NCBI RefSeq assembly: GCF_018141545.1
Contig: NZ_CP064356.1
Span: 744,001 to 808,000, forward strand
Direction of reading: 5' to 3'
Length of the DNA: 64,000 nucleotides
Source: Miltoncostaea oceani
GTDB taxonomy: Bacteria > Actinomycetota > Thermoleophilia > Miltoncostaeales > Miltoncostaeaceae
Shown here piece by piece: positions 33,367 to 40,281 of this stretch. The notes below the pieces were generated by a model. The model was not told the DNA's origin, searched no databases, and worked only from the letters and a program-made list of their open reading frames with translations. The translations under genes and the position numbers were made by a program. Position 1 is the first letter of the stretch; every line of letters begins with the position of its first letter.

Positions 33367-33395
33367 CTTATCGACCTGTGAGACGACATTGTCAA
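33367..33395 (-). promoter_or_regulatory. Promoter for the HTH-carboxypeptidase operon
   Basis: On the minus strand a perfect TTGACA (33395-33390) and GATAAG (33372-33367) are spaced by 17 nt. A 14-bp inverted repeat (AGGCCC-TG-GGGCCT, 33327-33340) lies about 30 bp downstream of the -10 and could be an operator for the small HTH protein. Confidence 0.7.
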
Positions 33396-33466
33396 CCACG
33401 CTATCCGCTCGGTGCGGACGTCCCGCATGGCACCGGTCCGCCGGGCCCCGGGGAGGGGCGGGGGCG

Positions 33467-34318
33467 CTAGGCCCGGGGGGCGGTGGAGCGCAGCGGGGCC
33501 GGCGCGGGGGCGCGCAGGCTGCCCCGCGCGGCCATCCAGGCCCAGACCCCCACGAAGCCGACGGCGACGACGAGGCCGCCCGCGACGGCGTCGAGCACGT
33601 AGTGGTTCGCGGTCCCCGTGATGGTGATGAACACGGCGACCGGGTAGGCGACGGCGAGCAGCCGCAGCGGCCAGTGCCGCATCAGGACCACGCCGACCAT
33701 GCCGATCATCAGGGCGTAGCCGAAGTGCATCGACGGGACCGCCGCGTGCGGGTTGAACCACCCGGAGAACACGCCGCCGTGGAGGTCGATGTCGCTGATG
33801 TTGTGGAGGGTGTCCACGAAGCCCTCGCGGGCGCCGGCGAGGCGGGGCGGGGCGACGGGGTAGACCATGTAGACGACGAGGGCGATGGCGTTCGTCGCGA
33901 GGAACGCGTTGCGCACGTACGGGTAGACGCGGGCCCGCCGCTTGTAGAGCCAGATGAAGAACAGCGGCGTCACGGTCCAGTGCGCGTACATGTAGAAGTA
34001 GTTCAGTATCTCGGCGAGCTGCACGTGGTTGAGGATCCACTGCTGGATGCTCGTCTCCACGAAGAGGCCCGAGCTCTTCTCCCAGTCGATGATGCCCGCG
34101 GCGTTCTCGAACGCCGTCGACGGGTCGCCGATGACCATGGCGCGGGACGCCTGGTAGACGAGGAGGGCGAACGCGAAGATCGCGACCTCGAACGTCCACG
34201 GGCGGGCGGCGAACGGGCGGCGGATCGCGGCGGCGAGGCGGCGGTCGGCGCGCGGGCGGACGTCCGTCTCGGGGGCGGTCCCGGTGCGCTGCGTCCTGTC
34301 GGGAACCGTCCCGCTCAT
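33467..34318 (-). CDS. PAP2-superfamily membrane phosphatase or phosphotransferase
   Basis: The 283-residue product has about six membrane segments after a basic N-terminus. The PAP2 signature appears as YPVAPPRLAG, then HAAVPSMHFGYALMIG, then TGTANHYVLDAVAGG, supplying the catalytic His residues. This spacing resembles the inositol phosphorylceramide synthase/Aur1-like branch (PAP2_3). The substrate is probably a membrane lipid phosphate or phosphoinositol lipid. ATG at 34318; alone on the minus strand between a tRNA and an intergenic region. Confidence 0.85.
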   Translation of the reverse strand: MSGTVPDRTQRTGTAPETDVRPRADRRLAAAIRRPFAARPWTFEVAIFAFALLVYQASRAMVIGDPSTAFENAAGIIDWEKSSGLFVETSIQQWILNHVQLAEILNYFYMYAHWTVTPLFFIWLYKRRARVYPYVRNAFLATNAIALVVYMVYPVAPPRLAGAREGFVDTLHNISDIDLHGGVFSGWFNPHAAVPSMHFGYALMIGMVGVVLMRHWPLRLLAVAYPVAVFITITGTANHYVLDAVAGGLVVAVGFVGVWAWMAARGSLRAPAPAPLRSTAPRA

Positions 34319-34446
34319 CGTCCTCGGCCCCTCCGTCCTCTGCCCGTCGCGTGGCGACAAACGTATCGTGCGTGACGAAGCTGCAACAACCCCCGCACGG
34401 AGGGGGTTAACCGTTCCTTGGGCGAGTGGGACGCGCCCCGGGACGA

Positions 34447-34476
34447 CCGAGGGCGCCGGTGTCCCGGCGCCCTCGG
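34447..34476 (-). terminator. Hairpin downstream of tRNA-Pro
   Basis: A perfect 13-bp stem (CCGAGGGCGCCGG/CCGGCGCCCTCGG) with a 4-nt loop begins 12 nt past the tRNA 3' end. The T-tract is weak (TCGTCCC). Confidence 0.7.
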
Positions 34477-34488
34477 TGGACCAACCCA

Positions 34489-34562
34489 TCGGGGTGCCCG
34501 GATTTGAACCGGGGACCTCTCCGACCCGAACGGAGCGCGCTACCAAGCTGCGCCACACCCCG
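34489..34562 (-). tRNA. tRNA-Pro (anticodon CGG)
   Basis: On the minus strand a 74-nt cloverleaf folds with a 7-bp acceptor (CGGGGTG/CACCCCG), a D-arm with GCGC/GCGC, an anticodon stem CTCCG/CGGAG with loop TTCGGGT, and a T-arm CCCGG-TTCAAAT-CCGGG. The anticodon CGG reads the CCG proline codon, abundant in this genome style. Discriminator A; the CCA end is not encoded. No introns. Confidence 0.97.
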
Positions 34563-34624
34563 CTGCTCCAGCGGTCCGGGGATCGTACCGGACGCGGGAC
34601 GATCCCGGCGCCCGGCCCCGGCCG

Positions 34625-34858
34625 CTAGACCGTGATGACGCCCTCCACCTCGGGCACGGCGCGCCGCAGCTCCGCCTCGATGCCGAGCGTCAGGGTGGCG
34701 GTCGACATGGGGCAGCCGCCGCACGAACCCATCATCGAGAGGTGCACGAACCCCTCCTCGTCGAACTCGACGAGCTCGACGTCACCGCCGTCCGCGTGGA
34801 GCGCGGGCCGGATCTGATCCAGGACGTCCTCGATCTGCGAGAGAATCTCCGCCGACAT
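34625..34858 (-). CDS. NifU C-terminal domain-like Fe-S scaffold protein
   Basis: The 77-residue product corresponds to the NifU C-terminal (Nfu) domain, which carries Fe-S clusters to target proteins. It has RPALHADGGDVELVEFDEEG and the cluster motif MGSCGGCPMST (CxxC), followed by LTLGIEAELRRAVPEVEGV. The ATG at 34858 has a GGGAGG Shine-Dalgarno four bases upstream. It is transcribed away from the nitrilase-family gene. Confidence 0.93.
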   Translation of the reverse strand: MSAEILSQIEDVLDQIRPALHADGGDVELVEFDEEGFVHLSMMGSCGGCPMSTATLTLGIEAELRRAVPEVEGVITV

Positions 34859-34889
34859 GCCGCCTCCCAGCGTTCGTTCGACCGCCGTC

Positions 34890-34896
34890 CATCGTA
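34890..34896. promoter_or_regulatory. Shared, near-symmetric -10 heptamer (bidirectional promoter)
   Basis: The heptamer CATCGTA reads CATCGT on plus and TACGAT on minus. On plus it is 6 nt before the CTG that starts the nitrilase-family protein; on minus it is about 32 nt before the NifU ATG. Confidence 0.45.
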
Positions 34897-34901
34897 GCGC
34901 C

Positions 34902-35699
34902 CTGAGGGCCGCCGTCGTCCAGATGACGAGCTCCGCCGACCGCGACGCCAACCTGGCGACCGCCGGCCGGCTGGTGCGCGACGCCGCGGCGGCCGGCGCG
35001 CGGCTCGTGGTGCTGCCCGAGAAGTGGCCGTTCATCCACGGTCCGCGGACCCGGGAGGGCGCCGAGCCGCTCGACGGGCCGTCCCTCGGCGCGGCGCGCG
35101 GATGGGCCCGCGAGCTCGGCGTCGCGATCCTGGCGGGCAGCCTGCTCGAGGACGCCGGGGGCGACCGCGCCCACAACACGAGCCCGCTCGTCGCGCCCGA
35201 CGGGTCGGTCGTCGCGGTGTACCGCAAGCTCCACCTGTTCGACGTGGAGGCCGGCGGGGTGACGTACCGCGAGTCGGAGGCGACGGCGCCGGGGTCGGAG
35301 GTCGTCACGGGCGACGTCCTGGGCCGCCGGATCGGGATGTCGGTCTGCTACGACCTGCGCTTCCCCGAGCTGTACCGGCGCCTCGGCGCCGACGGCGCGG
35401 AGATCGTGGCCGTGCCCGCGGCGTTCACCGTCGCGACGGGGCGCGACCACTGGGAGGTCCTGCTCCGCGCCCGCGCGATCGAGAACCAGGTCTTCGTGCT
35501 CGCCGCGGGCCAGTGGGGGACCCACGACGACGGCACCGCCTCCTACGGGCGGAGCATGATCATCGACCCGTGGGGGACGGTGCTGGCGCAGATCCCCGAC
35601 GGCGAGGGCGTCGCCGTCGCCGACCTCGACTTCGACGCGCAGGCCGCGATCCGCCGCCGCCTCCCCGCCCTGCGCCACCGCCGGGACGACGTCTACTAG
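34902..35699 (+). CDS. Carbon-nitrogen hydrolase (nitrilase superfamily), Nit1/omega-amidase-like
   Basis: The catalytic triad Glu-Lys-Cys is visible: VVLPEKWPF, VYRKLHLFDVEAGG and GMSVCYDLRFPELYRRL. The Nit-branch motif YRKLHLFDV and the total of about 265 residues fit deaminated-glutathione amidase or omega-amidase types that hydrolyse small linear amides; the substrate is inferred. The start given is CTG 34902 (MRAAVVQMTSSADRDANL), which matches the family N-terminus and lies 6 nt after a -10-like box. The only upstream ATG (34857) would add 15 unrelated residues and overlap the ATG of nifU on the other strand. The stop shares CTAG with the convergent nagA stop. Confidence 0.88.
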   Translation: MRAAVVQMTSSADRDANLATAGRLVRDAAAAGARLVVLPEKWPFIHGPRTREGAEPLDGPSLGAARGWARELGVAILAGSLLEDAGGDRAHNTSPLVAPDGSVVAVYRKLHLFDVEAGGVTYRESEATAPGSEVVTGDVLGRRIGMSVCYDLRFPELYRRLGADGAEIVAVPAAFTVATGRDHWEVLLRARAIENQVFVLAAGQWGTHDDGTASYGRSMIIDPWGTVLAQIPDGEGVAVADLDFDAQAAIRRRLPALRHRRDDVY

Positions 35700-36838
35700 A
35701 CGGGCCGGCCGGTCGGGGGGACGTCGAAGGGCAGGTCGTGGTCGGCGTGGGCGACGACCCCGCCGACGAGGGTGAGGCGGGGCACGAGGTCGGCGTCGAG
35801 CACCACGAGGTCCGCGGGGCCGTCGGTGGCGAGGCCGGCGGGCAGCCCCAGGAGGCGGCGCGGCGCCTCCGTGGCGGCGGCGAGGGCGCTGGCCACGTCG
35901 ATCCCGGCGGCGACCAGCGTCGCGGGTCCGCGGTCGATCGCGGAGGCGCTCCCCGCGAGCACGGCGCCGGCCAGCACCCGCTCGCCGTCGGAGTCGACCG
36001 GCAGGCGGCCGAGGCGGTACCGGCCGGGGGGCGCCCCCGCGGCGGCGACGGCGTCGCTCACGAGGACCAGCCGCCGCCCCGTGGCGCGGGCGATGACGGC
36101 CGCGACCTCGGGGGCGACGTGGACCCCGTCGCCGATCAGCGAGACGTGGGCGCGGTTGTCGGCGAGGAACGCGACGAGCGCCGACGGCGCGCGGCTCTCG
36201 ATGCCCCGCATCGCGTTCATGGCGTGGGTGAGCAGGCGGGCCCCGGCGGCGATGGCCTCGCGCCCCTGGGCGGCGTCGGCCTCAGTGTGGCCGACCGCGA
36301 CGACGCAGCGCCGCCGCGCCCGGCGGACGGCGTCGAGGCCGCCCGGCAGCTCGGGGGCGAGGGTGAGCACCGCGGGGCGGAAGACGTCGAGCATGCGGTC
36401 GACGTCCTCCGGGACCGCGCGCCGCAGCATCGTCGGGTCGTGCGCGCCCGCCCGGGTCGGCGTGAGGAACGGGCCCTCGAGGTGGGGCGCCAGCATGCGC
36501 GCCGCGGCGGGCGACACGGGGGCGTCGCGCAGCGCGCGCGCCGCGCGGCCGTACCCGGCGTCGGAGCGGCTGATGAGGGTCGGGCAGAAGGCCGTCACCC
36601 CGGCGCGCGGCAGGCCCTCCGCGACGCGGGCGATCTCGTCGGGGTCCTCGCCCACCTGGGCGCCGCCGTAGCCGTTGACCTGCAGGTCGACGAAGCCGGC
36701 GGCGACGATCCAGCCCTCGGGCAGCACCCGCACGGCGCCGGGCGGGCCGTCGTCGGCGACGCGGCCGTCGGTGACGGTCACCGCGCCCGTCGCGATCCGC
36801 CGGCCGCGCAGGACCGCGCCCTGGAGGATGAGGCTCAC
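35696..36838 (-). CDS. nagA: N-acetylglucosamine-6-phosphate deacetylase
   Basis: NagA removes acetate from GlcNAc-6-P in amino-sugar recycling. The 380-residue amidohydrolase has AAGFVDLQVNGYGGAQV, the metal Glu in APHLEGPFLTP, His in VAVGHTEAD, THAMNAMRG, LIGDGVHVAP and the catalytic Asp in LVLVSDAVAAAG. GTG start at 36838 overlaps the upstream gene's TGA. Its TAG is shared, in the palindrome CTAG, with the convergent nitrilase-family gene. Confidence 0.93.
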   Translation of the reverse strand: MSLILQGAVLRGRRIATGAVTVTDGRVADDGPPGAVRVLPEGWIVAAGFVDLQVNGYGGAQVGEDPDEIARVAEGLPRAGVTAFCPTLISRSDAGYGRAARALRDAPVSPAAARMLAPHLEGPFLTPTRAGAHDPTMLRRAVPEDVDRMLDVFRPAVLTLAPELPGGLDAVRRARRRCVVAVGHTEADAAQGREAIAAGARLLTHAMNAMRGIESRAPSALVAFLADNRAHVSLIGDGVHVAPEVAAVIARATGRRLVLVSDAVAAAGAPPGRYRLGRLPVDSDGERVLAGAVLAGSASAIDRGPATLVAAGIDVASALAAATEAPRRLLGLPAGLATDGPADLVVLDADLVPRLTLVGGVVAHADHDLPFDVPPTGRPV

Positions 36839-38136
36839 GCCGGGGCCGCCGCGGCCTCGTGCGCGACGAGCAGGGGGTCGAGGCCGGGGGCGCCGAGCTC
36901 CCGGGCGAGGCCCTCGGGGTCGAGGCGCCCGCCCTCCAGCCACAGCTCGCGCAGCAGGGCGCCGGCGCCGGGCTCGGCGAACCACCGCTCGCCGAAGGTC
37001 TCCCGCAGGTGGGTGCGCAGCGCGGCGGCGAGGGCCCGTGCCCGCAGGTCGTCGAGGGGCGCGAGGCCGGCGAGCGGGTCGGCCAGGGTCAGCTCGTCCG
37101 GCCACGACAACCCGAGGGCGCGGGAGATGCCGTCGGGGTCGGCGGCGCCGAGGGCGACGACGCGGGCGGCCGTCGCGCGGGCCCCGGCGAGGCGGATCGC
37201 GGCGGCGGTGCGGGCGATCGCCTCGGGCTCCGCGGCGCCGACGACGCGCCGGAGCCACTCCGGGTCGGAGACGAGGCCCTCGAACAGGCGCCCGGCGGCG
37301 CCGGCGAGGGCGGGGTCGGCCAGGAGGCGGGCCTCGACGGGCAGGCGCGACGAGGCGCCCGCGCGCGCCAGGGCGGTGCCGGTCTCCCGCAGCAGCGCGG
37401 CGAACGCGGCGAGGCGCTCCCCGCCCGGCGCCGGGATCGCGGCGCCCGACGTCAGGCCGAGCAGGTCGCGGGTGCGGGCGACGGCGGCCGGGGCGGCGGC
37501 GGTCGGCAGGGCGTCGCGCAGGTGGGGGGCGCTCGTGACGCGGGGGAGGTCGGCGGCCGCGAGGTCGCGGGCCCCGGAGCCGAGGGCCTCGCGCGCGGCG
37601 CGGTCGAGCCCGCGGGCCGACAGGTCGTCGGTGGCGTCGAGGAGGCGCGCGGCGCCGTCGGCGGCCGGGCCGGGCTCCGCGGCGGCGGCGCGGACGAGCA
37701 ACGCGGTCGCGTCGGCGGCGCCGACGGCGCGGGCGGCCTCGTCGCGGCGCCCCGCGGCGTCGCCGAGGGGCTCGCGGAGGTGGGCCGAGAGCGCCCGCAG
37801 GCGCGCCGACTGCAGCTCGCGCCGGCGGCCGGCGTCGGGCTCCTCGGCCAGGAGGTCGTCGACGCCGGCGAGGGCCACGCCGTCGCCCGGGTCGCCGACG
37901 AGCGGCTCCCCCAGCAGGCGGTCGACGGTGCGCAGCTCGTCCGCGGAGGCCGCGCGCAGCAGCCCCTCCGCCGCGAACCGGGCGAGGGGACGGACCCCGG
38001 GATCGCGTGAGGCGACGTCCTCGAGGCCGATCAGGACCCCGGCGTCGAAGAGCGTGCCCGGGTCGGATGCGGGCAGGGCGAGCCGCCGCTCGGCGCCGGC
38101 ACGGTACTCGTCGAGGTCCGGTGCGGCGAGGGCCAC
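36835..38136 (-). CDS. Ala-rich helical protein of unknown function
   Basis: The 433-residue product is dominated by Ala, Arg, Leu and acidic residues and appears almost all helical. The C-terminal region HLRETFGERWFAEPGAGALL resembles the tail of some peptidase-like proteins, but no metal-binding HExxH or other catalytic motif is present. It overlaps nagA by GTGA and is probably cotranscribed. Its GTG (38136) is only 17 bp from the divergent methyltransferase start. I do not recognise a family. Confidence 0.7.
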   Translation of the reverse strand: MALAAPDLDEYRAGAERRLALPASDPGTLFDAGVLIGLEDVASRDPGVRPLARFAAEGLLRAASADELRTVDRLLGEPLVGDPGDGVALAGVDDLLAEEPDAGRRRELQSARLRALSAHLREPLGDAAGRRDEAARAVGAADATALLVRAAAAEPGPAADGAARLLDATDDLSARGLDRAAREALGSGARDLAAADLPRVTSAPHLRDALPTAAAPAAVARTRDLLGLTSGAAIPAPGGERLAAFAALLRETGTALARAGASSRLPVEARLLADPALAGAAGRLFEGLVSDPEWLRRVVGAAEPEAIARTAAAIRLAGARATAARVVALGAADPDGISRALGLSWPDELTLADPLAGLAPLDDLRARALAAALRTHLRETFGERWFAEPGAGALLRELWLEGGRLDPEGLARELGAPGLDPLLVAHEAAAAPA

Positions 38137-38141
38137 ACGGA

Positions 38142-38148
38142 CATACTA
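38142..38148. promoter_or_regulatory. Shared, near-symmetric -10 heptamer (bidirectional, leaderless)
   Basis: CATACTA reads CATACT on plus, 6 nt before ATG 38154, and TAGTAT on minus, 6 nt before GTG 38136. Both transcripts would be leaderless. The two start codons are 17 nt apart, so no other space for promoters exists. Confidence 0.6.
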
Positions 38149-38153
38149 GGCCC

Positions 38154-39551
38154 ATGGAGCGCCCCCGCCGTGACGACGTCCTCGACCTGGACGTCGACGA
38201 CCTCGCGTTCGGCGGCGCCGGCGTCGCCCGCCTCGACCGGTTCGTCGTCTTCGCGCGGGACACCGCGCCCGGCGACCACGCCCGCGTCCGGGTCACGAAG
38301 TCGCGCCGCCGGTTCGCCGAGGCCGACCTCGTGGAGGTGCTCCGGCCCGGCCCGGACCGCGTCCCCCCGCCCTGCCCCTACGTGCCGCGCTGCGGCGGGT
38401 GCCGCCTCCAGCACGTCGCGTACGACGCCGCGCTGGCGGCGAAGCGCGACCAGGTCGTCGAGCACCTCGCCCGCATCGGCCACCTCGAGGGGATCGACGT
38501 CCGCGACCCCGACCCCGCGCTCGAGCCGTTCCGCTACCGCAACAAGATGGAGTACTCGGCGTCGCGGGGACCGGGGGGCGAGCTGCTGCTCGGCTTCCAC
38601 GAGCGCGGCCGCTGGGACCGGGTCGTCGACATCGGCGTCTGCCTGCTCGCGACCGAGCTCGGCGACGCCGTCCGCGAGACGGTGCGCGCCTGGGCGGTGG
38701 GCGAGGCGATCGCGCCGTACGACCAGCGCGCCCAGACCGGGACCCTGCGCCACGTCGTGGTGCGGGAGGGGATCGCCACCGGTCAGGTCCTCGTGTCCGT
38801 CGTGACCGCCCCGGGGGCCGAGGAGGTCGTCGACCGCCTCGCGGCGCCGCTGACCGCGGCCCACCCCGAGGTGGTCGGGCTGCTCCACTCCGTCAACGAC
38901 GGCGTCGCCGAGGCGACCGGCGGCCTCCCCACCCGCGTCGTGACGGGACGCGACTGGATCGAGGAGCGCGTCGCCGGGGTGACGTTGCGCCTCTCGGCCG
39001 GCACCTTCTTCCAGACGAACACCCGCATGACCGACCAGCTCTACGCACGCGCGGCCGAGGCCGCCGGCCTCGACGGCACACAGGTGCTGTACGACCTGTT
39101 CTCCGGCGTCGGCAGCATCGGCATCGCCATGGCCGCCGGGGCCCGCGAGGTCGTGGCGATCGAGATCGTGCCGGAGGCGGTGGAGGACGCGGAGCGCAAC
39201 GCCCGCGCCAACGGCGTCGCGAACCACACCGCCCTCTGCGGCGACGTCGGCGTGGTGCTGCGCGAGCGGCGCGGGGAGCTGCCGCCACCGGACGTGGCGA
39301 TCGTCGACCCGCCCCGCGCCGGTCTGTCGGGCCGCGCCGTGCGGCGGATCCTGGAGCTCGCGCCGCCCGTCCTCGTCTACGTCTCGTGCCAGCCGGCGAC
39401 GTTCGCCGACAACGCGGCGAAGTTCGTGGAGGGGGGCTACGTGCTCGAGTGGGTGCGGCCCGTCGACATGTTCCCGCAGACGCCCCACATCGAGGCCGTC
39501 GCGCGCTTCACGCGCGACCCGGCCGCGCCGCCCTACGAGCGTCGCCGCTGA
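38154..39551 (+). CDS. 23S rRNA (uracil-C5)-methyltransferase, RlmD/TrmA family
   Basis: This SAM enzyme makes 5-methyluridine in rRNA or tRNA. The 465-residue product has an N-terminal TRAM domain (LAFGGAGVARLDRFVVFA), a [4Fe-4S] cysteine cluster (CPYVPRCGGC, with a later Cys), the QTNTRMTD region, the SAM-binding YDLFSGVGSIGIAMA, the VDPPRAGL motif and the catalytic Cys in YVSCQPATFADNA. Specificity for U1939/U747 of 23S or U54 of tRNA cannot be set from sequence. It appears leaderless and faces an opposite gene 17 bp away. Confidence 0.92.
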   Translation: MERPRRDDVLDLDVDDLAFGGAGVARLDRFVVFARDTAPGDHARVRVTKSRRRFAEADLVEVLRPGPDRVPPPCPYVPRCGGCRLQHVAYDAALAAKRDQVVEHLARIGHLEGIDVRDPDPALEPFRYRNKMEYSASRGPGGELLLGFHERGRWDRVVDIGVCLLATELGDAVRETVRAWAVGEAIAPYDQRAQTGTLRHVVVREGIATGQVLVSVVTAPGAEEVVDRLAAPLTAAHPEVVGLLHSVNDGVAEATGGLPTRVVTGRDWIEERVAGVTLRLSAGTFFQTNTRMTDQLYARAAEAAGLDGTQVLYDLFSGVGSIGIAMAAGAREVVAIEIVPEAVEDAERNARANGVANHTALCGDVGVVLRERRGELPPPDVAIVDPPRAGLSGRAVRRILELAPPVLVYVSCQPATFADNAAKFVEGGYVLEWVRPVDMFPQTPHIEAVARFTRDPAAPPYERRR

Positions 39552-39552
39552 C

Positions 39553-40230
39553 CTAGTACGGGGGCTGCGCCTGGTGCCAGTCGCCGATCGCCCGGAAGGC
39601 GTCCCAGAAGGCGCGCTTGGCGCCCTGCTCGTCGAGTGACGCGTCGATGTCGGGCACGTAGAGCGCCTCGATCGTCGGCGTCCACCGTTGCACGACGCCG
39701 GGCGTCGCGGACAGCGGCTCGGTGAGGGGGACCTCCAGGGCGGCGAGGGCCTCGACGACGCGCTCGCCCATCGGGACGATTAGGGACGGCTGCACGATGT
39801 GGACCTCACGCGCCAGCCAGGGGAGCGACTGCTCCGCGGCCTCGCGGTCGTCCACGTGGCGGCACTTGACGCAGAGGGTGCCGTAGAGCTGCAGCGGGTC
39901 GATGCCGAGGCGTTGCACGCTCTTCAGGATCGCGGTGCCCGCCCGGCCGAAGAACGCGACGCCCTCCTGGCGCTCCGCGAGGCTCGGGCCCCACTTGACC
40001 ATCATGATCTCGGCCTGCGGGCTGCCGGAGCTCATCACGGGCAGCTCCGCCTCGGCGCGACACGCGTCGCACGCCGTGATCTCGTCGTTCAACGCGGCGA
40101 TCTCGGCGATCGCACGCCGCTGGTACGCGTCCTGGATGTCCTCGGGCGTGCTGCCGGCCAGGCTCGTCGGAGCGGGGCGGCGGGTGCGCGAGGGCCGGCT
40201 GGGGCGCGGCGTGGGGGGCTCGGGGGTCAT
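39553..40230 (-). CDS. Uracil-DNA glycosylase-like protein lacking key catalytic motifs
   Basis: The 225-residue product resembles the UDG family 4 fold. It has ITACDACRAEAELP (start of the cysteine cluster), FFGRAGTAILKSVQRLGID, the TLCVKCRH strand, and VQPSLIVPMGERVVEALA. The first catalytic motif (GEAPG in family 4) reads MMVKWGPS, and the C-terminal HPS motif is missing (VPDIDASLDE). Activity on uracil is therefore doubtful; it may bind DNA or serve another role. A disordered Pro/Arg N-terminus comes first. It is convergent with the methyltransferase gene, and a TACCGT box lies 8 nt before its ATG. Confidence 0.75.
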   Translation of the reverse strand: MTPEPPTPRPSRPSRTRRPAPTSLAGSTPEDIQDAYQRRAIAEIAALNDEITACDACRAEAELPVMSSGSPQAEIMMVKWGPSLAERQEGVAFFGRAGTAILKSVQRLGIDPLQLYGTLCVKCRHVDDREAAEQSLPWLAREVHIVQPSLIVPMGERVVEALAALEVPLTEPLSATPGVVQRWTPTIEALYVPDIDASLDEQGAKRAFWDAFRAIGDWHQAQPPY

Positions 40231-40281
40231 CTGCGGGGACGGTATTTAGCGGTGCCCTCGTTACTCCTGCCCGGGGCCGTT

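Noticed and set aside
36859-38010. A 383-codon plus-strand frame opposite the Ala-rich unknown protein
   Set aside because: It reads as Gly/Arg/Glu repeats. The minus frame gives a plausible helical protein and a GTGA overlap with nagA, so it is preferred.
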